Below are positions 58,924 through 64,000 of a DNA stretch of 64,000 bases, piece by piece. Each line of letters starts with the position of its first letter. Positions within the stretch are counted from its first letter, which is position 1. The stretch is from G963664585 sp963664585 (GTDB taxonomy: Bacteria > Bacillota > Clostridia > Oscillospirales > Ruminococcaceae). Position numbers and translations under genes: made by a program. The notes under the pieces were generated by a model that saw only the letters and a list, made by a program, of their open reading frames with translations, searched no databases and was not told where the DNA came from. The stretch covers positions 110,792-174,791 of the forward strand of contig CAXXEO010000026.1 of assembly GCA_963664585.2 (NCBI GenBank), written 5' to 3'.

Positions 58924-59147
58924 CCAAGTTGATTGTAAGGTAGACTTTCACGGATAGGACAAACAATGTATTTCTCCTTGGGAAACCGATTTTTATCGGT
59001 TTATACCTACAATTAAGTCAATTAGTCCATTCGGTGAAGATTTATGATTAGGCTGGTTGGGAGCCGTCAAGCGGCTATACCTGTATCACATGCTAGGCTA
59101 TGTATTCACTAAAATGGAATGGATGCCTATCGGAAAGGATTTACAAA
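58924..59147 (+). ncRNA. Candidate IS110 bridge RNA region
   Basis: In IS110-group elements a non-coding RNA from the left end pairs with target and donor DNA and guides the recombinase. This non-coding stretch has stem-loops at 58983-59002 (AAACCGAT-TTTT-ATCGGTTT) and 59062-59076 (AGCCG-TCAAG-CGGCT), in the right position before the transposase. No covariance or guide loop could be confirmed by eye. Confidence 0.35.
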
Positions 59148-60440
59148 ATGTCAAGCAATTTCTATCTTTCAATCGGTATTGACGTTGGCGCAGATTTTAG
59201 TTTCATGTCCATCGCCTTGCCGAACCAAACCTTTGCGGGTAAGCCGTTCAAGATTACCCACGCGAACCCTGCTTCTCTTGAAAAAGCTGTTTTGACAATA
59301 AAAGAAGCAGAAGAGTCCAATTCCTTGAAAGCTCGAATCTTTCTGGAATCCACGGGTATTTATCATTACCCACTCTTCTGCTATCTTCGTGATAAGGGGT
59401 TTAACGTATCAATCATTAATCCTATCATCACAAAGTCTAGCACGAACATAAATATCCGTAAAGTGCATAACGATAAATTTGATTCAAAAAAGCTTGCTTT
59501 GATTGCGTTGAAGCCAGACTTGAAGGTTTCGGTCATTCCGTCCGACCTTGTGCTTGACCTGCGCAAGCTGACGCGTGAATACTACAACCTTATGGATTGT
59601 CGCTCGGCATATATCAACAAACTGCAGGGGGAGCTTCGCATGGCTTTTCCTCAGTATCTAGGCATTTTTTCAAAGCTCACCGTCGAAACCTCACTTGCCT
59701 TATTGGGGAAATATGCGATTCCATCCGCTTTCCTGGCAGCTAAGAAGAATGCTGTTATTAAGGTAATTTCATCCACTGCGCGTTTTGGGACTGCCTATGC
59801 CGAGAAACAATACCAGGCAATCGTAGCCGCTGCCGAAGCTGCTACCAGTTTTGGGCACACACTCCCCAGTAACGACAAACTCATCAAGCTTTTTGTCTCT
59901 TTCATCAAAAAATACGACGAGGAAATTGACGGCATACTTGTTGCCATGCATGAATTAGTGGATACCCAGCCTGACGAACCTTTCGTTAAGCAGATTCATC
60001 TGATTGAAACTTTCAAGGGTGCCGGCTTTCTTTCGGCTGTTACGGTGATGTGCGAGATTGGCGACTTCTCCGTATTCAAGTCTCCCAAACAGCTTTTCGC
60101 TTACTTCGGTCTTGATCCTGCCGTGAAGCAATCCGGAAAATTCATTGGTACAAATGTTAAAATGTCTAAGCGTGGTTCTCCTCTCGCCCGGCGGGTGATT
60201 CATACAATGGCTCTTGTCAGCATCGGCCTTACCCGTAAAGGTGTTGCTAACAATTGTGTTCTAAGGGATTATTACCTCTCTAAATGCCAGTCCAAGCCCA
60301 AAATGGTTGCTTTAGGTGCTGTTATGCATAAGGTTTGCAACATTGTTTTCGCTATTCTCCGCGATGATAAGCCTTTTGCTGTTATCGCTCCTGCCCAGCA
60401 TAAACTCAATTTTTTACATAGTCGTTGCCTTGCTGCTTAA
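59148..60440 (+). CDS. IS110 family transposase (DEDD recombinase)
   Basis: Protein of 430 residues. The N-terminal RuvC-like DEDD domain has Asp in SIGIDVGADF, Glu in FLESTGIYHY and Asp in HNDKFDSKKLAL. The C-terminal Tnp20 domain has KGAGFLSAVTVMCEIGDFSVFKSPKQLFAYFGLDP, with the conserved Ser in FLSAV and the SG..MSKRGSPLARR stretch. The ATG at 59148 has AAAGGA upstream. The frame is intact, so the element may be active. Confidence 0.93.
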   Translation: MSSNFYLSIGIDVGADFSFMSIALPNQTFAGKPFKITHANPASLEKAVLTIKEAEESNSLKARIFLESTGIYHYPLFCYLRDKGFNVSIINPIITKSSTNINIRKVHNDKFDSKKLALIALKPDLKVSVIPSDLVLDLRKLTREYYNLMDCRSAYINKLQGELRMAFPQYLGIFSKLTVETSLALLGKYAIPSAFLAAKKNAVIKVISSTARFGTAYAEKQYQAIVAAAEAATSFGHTLPSNDKLIKLFVSFIKKYDEEIDGILVAMHELVDTQPDEPFVKQIHLIETFKGAGFLSAVTVMCEIGDFSVFKSPKQLFAYFGLDPAVKQSGKFIGTNVKMSKRGSPLARRVIHTMALVSIGLTRKGVANNCVLRDYYLSKCQSKPKMVALGAVMHKVCNIVFAILRDDKPFAVIAPAQHKLNFLHSRCLAA

Positions 60441-60811
60441 TGGTTGTTAGTACCTGTCTAGCTTTTTGTTCTGCAAAGGGCTTGTTTGCTGTGCTCTTTT
60501 TCCTTACTGCTTTTTATACCCTTTTCCAAAAAAATTACCTTGACAATTCTTAGCTGGACTTTATTTGCTTATCATTAAATACTCACCGAGTATAAATATA
60601 AATTCATCCAATGAGAATCGAACATCATCGACACCAGCTGGTACATTCATAGTCGGTGCTGACAAATTGGTTAAGGATAAGGATCTTTTCAGAATCGAGC
60701 TGCATCGCAACAACCGACATTCTTTGATTGATAAGTCCATATTACGCCGGTATAGCAAAATATGAAATCACCCATATGGGTGATTTTTATCACATCTTGA
60801 CGTTTTTTATG
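60441..60811. other. Region after the IS110 transposase
   Basis: 370 bases. The first part is presumably the right end of the IS110 element. Overlapping frames of 65-66 codons exist on both strands at 60561-60765 but neither resembles a known family or has a good ribosome site. A terminator-like stem ATCACCCATATGGGTGAT with TTTTTATC lies at 60765-60788. Confidence 0.45.
60765..60788 (+). terminator. Hairpin with T tract
   Basis: AATCACCCATATGGGTGATT is a perfect palindrome, followed by TTTATC. The transcript it ends is not clear. Confidence 0.55.
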
Positions 60812-60918
60812 TATCAGACGATTAACTTGAAAACAATCTTATATTTTCTTCCCCTGCCGAAGGTGGGGGAAGAAAATGACGTTTTATATATAGCTAGTTT
60901 TTAAGTTAATTGGCTATA
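60812..60918 (+). repeat. R1 palindromic repeat, copy 14
   Basis: Diverged R1 (TATCAGACGATTAACTTG, AACAATCTTATA, TAGCTAG) with hairpin CTTCCCCTGCC-GAA-GGTGGGGGAAG. The most decayed of the full-length copies. Confidence 0.85.
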
Positions 60919-60956
60919 TATAAAAAAGGTCTTCCGCGTATTATTTAAAACACTGA

Positions 60957-60994
60957 AAAAAGCTTGGATCGCCCAATTGGGCGATCCAAGCTTT
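60957..60994 (-). terminator. Terminator of the nitrilase gene
   Basis: AAAAGCTTGGATCGCCCAATTGGGCGATCCAAGCTTTT-type perfect palindrome (no more than a 2-base loop), 27 bases after the nitrilase stop on the minus strand, with a T run (complement of GAAAAAA) following. Confidence 0.8.
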
Positions 60995-61020
60995 TGCGTA
61001 TGGAAAGTTATAAAATAATC

Positions 61021-63135
61021 TTATTCCTTCTTGGGCTTTTTAGAAAGGGACATGACTACATAAAGTGCTGCAGCGCTTAATAGGACATAGATCACGGGGT
61101 TGGTTGGTTTGTCTACAGCCGGGGCGGTGGTGGTGACTGCGGGCGCGGAGGAAGAGGCTGCCATGGAAGATGAGGAAGCAGCAGCCTTTGCCTGTGTGGT
61201 CTTCAGTTCGGCGGCTTCTTTATACAACTTGGAATAGAGGGCGGGGGTGAAGCCGATAATCTTAAATCCGCGGGTAAAAAGATCAATCTCACTGCTTGTG
61301 ATAAGACCTGCTTCACGGTTAGCAACTTTACCGGCGTGATAGACACCGGCTGTGCCCGCTGAGCTTATAACAACGCTTCCTCCGGGGAATATGTAGCCTT
61401 TGCCCTCAGGGCCGTCATAACTCACCAGATTGGCGCTGGCGATGACAATCCCGTCGCGGTCGGTGGCTGATTCAAGACGGTTGGAATAGTACCACTCCCA
61501 TTTACTTTCAATCGTCGAGCCGCGGGCGGTGGCAGTGGGGTTAATCACAATCTTGCAGCCCGATGCGGCGTAATAACGCTCAAGCTCTGGGATTGCATAA
61601 GTGTCAAAACAGATACTCATGCCAATGGGGCCCCAGGGAGTCGTGAACATATAAGGAGTGCTTCCCCGAATGCACCAATTGGGCTCATCACCCACCGGAT
61701 GAATCTTCTGATAAGAGGCAATGGTTCCATCGGGAGAAAGGATAGCGGCGGAGTTATAAATCTTTGTTTCATCCTTCTTATCCTTTTCAGGAAGACCGAA
61801 TATGATGTACATATTGTTCTGTTTAGCGAGTGCAGCAAGTGCTTCACTGGAGGCGCCGGGGACGGTTTCGGCATTCTTAACCTGCATCTTCTCTGCGCGT
61901 GCGACATCTTTGTCATCGTTATAGCCGGTGAGGGCCATTTCTGGGAAAACCAGAATGTCTAGCTTTTCTTTGGCTGCATCAGCAATATATTTTTTCATTG
62001 ATTCAAGATTGGCTGCTTTATCTCCCCACTTGGCGGCGAAATTGACCACACCGATCTTGACGGTCGAGTCGGGATAGAGGGTGGTGTCCGTATAAGCAGC
62101 GGCGGCCCGAGGCAGTTTCTTTTGGGCGAGCTCGGCATACCATTTGGTATAGAGCTCCGGCTGCCAGTTAGCAGAAACGAAGAGAGAGCGGTTAGCAAGC
62201 TTAAGGTCGATGGTTGCAATGTCAAGGGTCTCTTTCTTGTTAGAGCTGCTTCCGGCATAAGTTTGGAGAAATTTAGAGGACTTTGCATCGGCGATGGGAC
62301 CGGTGACCATGCTTCCTCCGGGAAAATCAAATGGTTTGATCAGCACCGGTAGCAAGCTTTTGGGTGCCGTCAACGCCCAAAAGGTTGGCGCTGGCGACAA
62401 AAAACGCCGTCACGGTCAGCGATGGACTCCAGGCGGTTATTGTAGTACCATTCCCAACCGGTGGAGTTGCCGTCCTTGTATCCGCGGGCAGAAGCGGTGG
62501 GATTGAGGATGAGGCGGGCACCCTTGGCAATATAATAGCGTTCAAGTTCGGGCGTGGCATAGTTATCATAACAAATACCAAGCCCTACGGGCCCCCATGG
62601 GGTATCCAAGAGGCAAGGTGTCTCACCCGGAACACACCAAGTTCCCTCTACAGGGTGGATTTTACGATATGTACCAATAATCCCTGCTGGGCCGATGGCA
62701 ACGGCAGTATTGTAAGCAGTATCCTTGCTGTCTTTTATGGCCTCAGTGAGACCATAAACGATGTACATATTGTATTGTTTGGCTTTGGCAGCAATGGACT
62801 TTGTGGCGTTGCCGTCGGCCGCTTCAGCTAGGGCTACCGTCATACGGGAGCCATCAGCCAATGTTCCATCGGCATAACCGGTAAGACACATTTCGGGGAA
62901 AAGAAGCATCTGGACCTTCTTTTCGGCAGCCTGATCTATAAAGGTAAGCATTTTCTTGAGGTTGGCATCCTTTTCACCCCATGTGGGGTGAAAATTGACA
63001 ACGCCAATGGTTAGGTCATCCTTAACCGTGGCGGGCTGCTGGGCAGAAGCGCCCATCAAAAGTACGGACAAGGCTAAAATGGTAGCAAGGGGCGAATGAA
63101 GTGACTCGCTTGGTGTAGTTTAATGCGATATGCAT
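61021..63135 (-). pseudogene. Secreted, membrane-anchored protein with two tandem nitrilase domains, three frameshifts
   Basis: ATG at 63135 with GGGAGGAG upstream. A signal peptide reads through a shift near 63092 into PLATILALSVLLMGASAQQ. Domain 1 has the C-N hydrolase triad: Glu in LLFPEMCLTGY, Lys in YRKIHPVEGTW, Cys in LGICYDNYATPE. An extra T near 62394 and an extra C near 62340 then interrupt VASANLLGVDGTQKL and ADKPFDFPGGSM. Domain 2 has its own triad: LVFPEMALTGY, YQKIHPVGDEPNW, MSICFDTYAIPE. A Ser/Ala/Thr-rich spacer, one membrane segment and KKPKKE end the protein. About 704 residues if repaired. Amide substrate unknown. Repeated one-base insertions suggest sequence error. Confidence 0.82.
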
Positions 63136-63731
63136 GTTTACTCCTCCCAATCAAATATCAGAAACATTACGGCCTTTTATTTACAAACAATAAAATGGGT
63201 AATATTTCCATCGGCTTTTACTATATACAATTTTTGAATGCTTGTCAATCTAAGAAAATGAGTATATTTAACCATTCATAAGATATAATAGCAACTAAAT
63301 TTGGCAATTATTAATAATTATTACTGTTGCTTTATAAAAATACAAAATTATCTAACAGACTTTACGACTTGTATCATGTTGATCTGCAATTTAAACAGAA
63401 AAGGGAATAAAGGAGGATGCTATAATAATGGAAAATTATACAAAAATAGTTATGAATTCAATGTAAACAAAAAACAATAATTCTAGCCGATTCTCATGTT
63501 AATTAAGACAATTATAGACATTATATTGGAAAATGAAATTTATCATTCACAATATAAGGAATAATTGGGATAATACCGCAATATACTTTCAAAACGATAT
63601 TTATTAATTCAATTTTAAACACGATAAATTTAATAAAGACTATTATTAATATTAATAAATTAGACATAAATTAAGACTATATTGAAGATGTTAAAGAAAG
63701 TAATAATAACTAAAATTATGGAGAATAATTT
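63136..63731. other. AT-rich leader region upstream of the tandem peptide genes
   Basis: About 600 bases, strongly AT-rich and without a gene, compared with a near-balanced composition elsewhere. Similar blocks recur: TAGACATTATATTGG (63515-63529) and TAAGACTATATTGAAG (63672-63687), plus several ATTAAGAC/ATAAAGAC motifs. The segment at 63484-63516 (TAGCC..GTTAATT..ATTATA) may be a decayed R1 arm. It probably holds the promoter and control sites of the peptide genes. Confidence 0.5.
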
Positions 63732-63839
63732 ATGAATAATGAACTGAAGACAGAGTTGGACTGGGAGCTATATCAAGACTATGAGCTTACACAGCCAGAT
63801 TACAAGCCCATAATCGATATGCCTGTCGAGATGGAGTAA
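63732..63839 (+). CDS. Small acidic aromatic-rich peptide, copy 1 (RiPP precursor-like)
   Basis: A complete 35-codon gene: begins MNNELKTELDWELYQDYE and ends PIIDMPVEME. GGAGAA lies 7 bases before the ATG. It is strongly acidic, has no Cys or Ser, one Trp and three Tyr in a three-residue rhythm (W11, Y14, Y17), then Y24. A second gene with the same sequence after the first few codons follows 59 bases later. No known family was recognised. Tandem near-identical short genes with good ribosome sites are typical of modified-peptide (RiPP) precursors or signalling peptides; this is inference. Confidence 0.7.
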   Translation: MNNELKTELDWELYQDYELTQPDYKPIIDMPVEME

Positions 63840-63898
63840 TTCTCATTTCGAACAAAGGTATCAAAAACATCAACATGAACTTGCAGGAGGAATAGAAT

Positions 63899-64000
63899 AT
63901 GAAAATCGAACTGAAGACAGAGTTGGACTGGGAGCTATATCAAGACTATGAGCTTACACAGCCAGATTACAAGCCCATAATCGATATGCCTGTTGAGATG
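63899..64000 (+). CDS. Small acidic aromatic-rich peptide, copy 2, cut by window end
   Basis: Starts MKIELKTELDWELYQDYE and continues for 34 codons to the window end without a stop. AGGAGGAAT lies about 9 bases before the ATG, a stronger site than for copy 1. From codon 4 the peptide is identical to copy 1, and the DNA differs by a single base (GTT against GTC), so the duplication is recent or kept uniform by selection or conversion. The N-terminal codons and the spacer between copies differ. More copies and any processing genes would lie beyond the window. Confidence 0.7.
   Translation, partial: MKIELKTELDWELYQDYELTQPDYKPIIDMPVEM

Larger units (their letters stand above)
58850..60560 (+). 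mobile_element. IS110-family insertion sequence, ends not determined
   Basis: A single IS110-type transposase gene with about 300 bases of non-coding DNA before it and 120 or more after it. IS110 elements lack terminal inverted repeats, so the limits given are approximate. The left region holds a 9-bp unit in three tandem copies (CTGTAGACA, 58897-58923) and two small stem-loops. Confidence 0.5.

Noticed and set aside
60561..60765. Small genes on either strand after IS110
   Set aside because: Overlapping opposite frames of similar length, no ribosome site and no recognised family.

Overview
The window is a chromosomal replication-origin region of a spore-forming, Gram-positive anaerobe of the class Clostridia. 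The gene order jag-yidC-yidD-rnpA-rpmH | dnaA-dnaN-S4-recF-remB-gyrB-gyrA, the SpoIIID regulator, a Noc paralogue next to Soj/Spo0J, a DUF4321 protein beside maf, and strong AGGAGG ribosome sites all point that way. The GyrB sequence [14 protein letters not shown] suggests Oscillospiraceae/Ruminococcaceae-like bacteria; this is an inference from remembered homologues.

Layout. 0-9.3 kb (minus strand): cell-shape and division block (minD fragment, mrdA, mreD, mreC, mreB, maf, DUF4321), then dut, a U32 peptidase and zapA. 10-15.2 kb (plus): glycogen phosphorylase, a GH13 amylase and a GNAT acetyltransferase. 15.5-19.2 kb (minus): a two-component system and a lipoprotein. 19.5-29.5 kb (minus): gyrA, ycxB-like, gyrB, remB, recF, S4 protein, dnaN, dnaA. 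The oriC lies between dnaN and dnaA, with degenerate DnaA boxes, a GC step and five perfect DnaA-trios next to AT-rich DNA. 29.7-44 kb (plus): rpmH, rnpA, yidD, yidC, jag, mnmE, mnmG, rsmG, noc, parA, parB, serS, an acyl-ACP thioesterase and guaB, with two perfect parS sites. 44.2-47.2 kb: two tRNAs, a methyltransferase split by an IS30 element, and a tyrosine phosphatase. 47.3-51.2 kb: a YdbT/YdbS PH-domain pair and a polysaccharide flippase. 51.7-56.3 kb: threonine synthase, RidA, three subunits of a biotin-dependent decarboxylase, and SpoIIID. 56.8-63.1 kb: a zinc-ribbon/DUF5050 membrane protein, an IS110 element and a secreted two-domain nitrilase. The last 270 bases hold two tandem, almost identical genes for a 35-residue acidic, aromatic-rich peptide, the second cut by the window end.

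Structure not explained by genes. At least 14 copies of a ~105-bp palindromic repeat (R1) and 5 of a second family (R2, ends CTAG) fill intergenic gaps. Both are built around the same GC-rich hairpin. One R1 copy provides the last codons and stop of recF.

Quality warning. jag, mnmE, mnmG, the zinc-ribbon/DUF5050 gene and the nitrilase gene carry single-base indels, many in homopolymers. Conserved protein sequence continues in another frame each time, so sequencing or assembly error is at least as likely as true gene decay. The methyltransferase break is different: it is a clean IS insertion.
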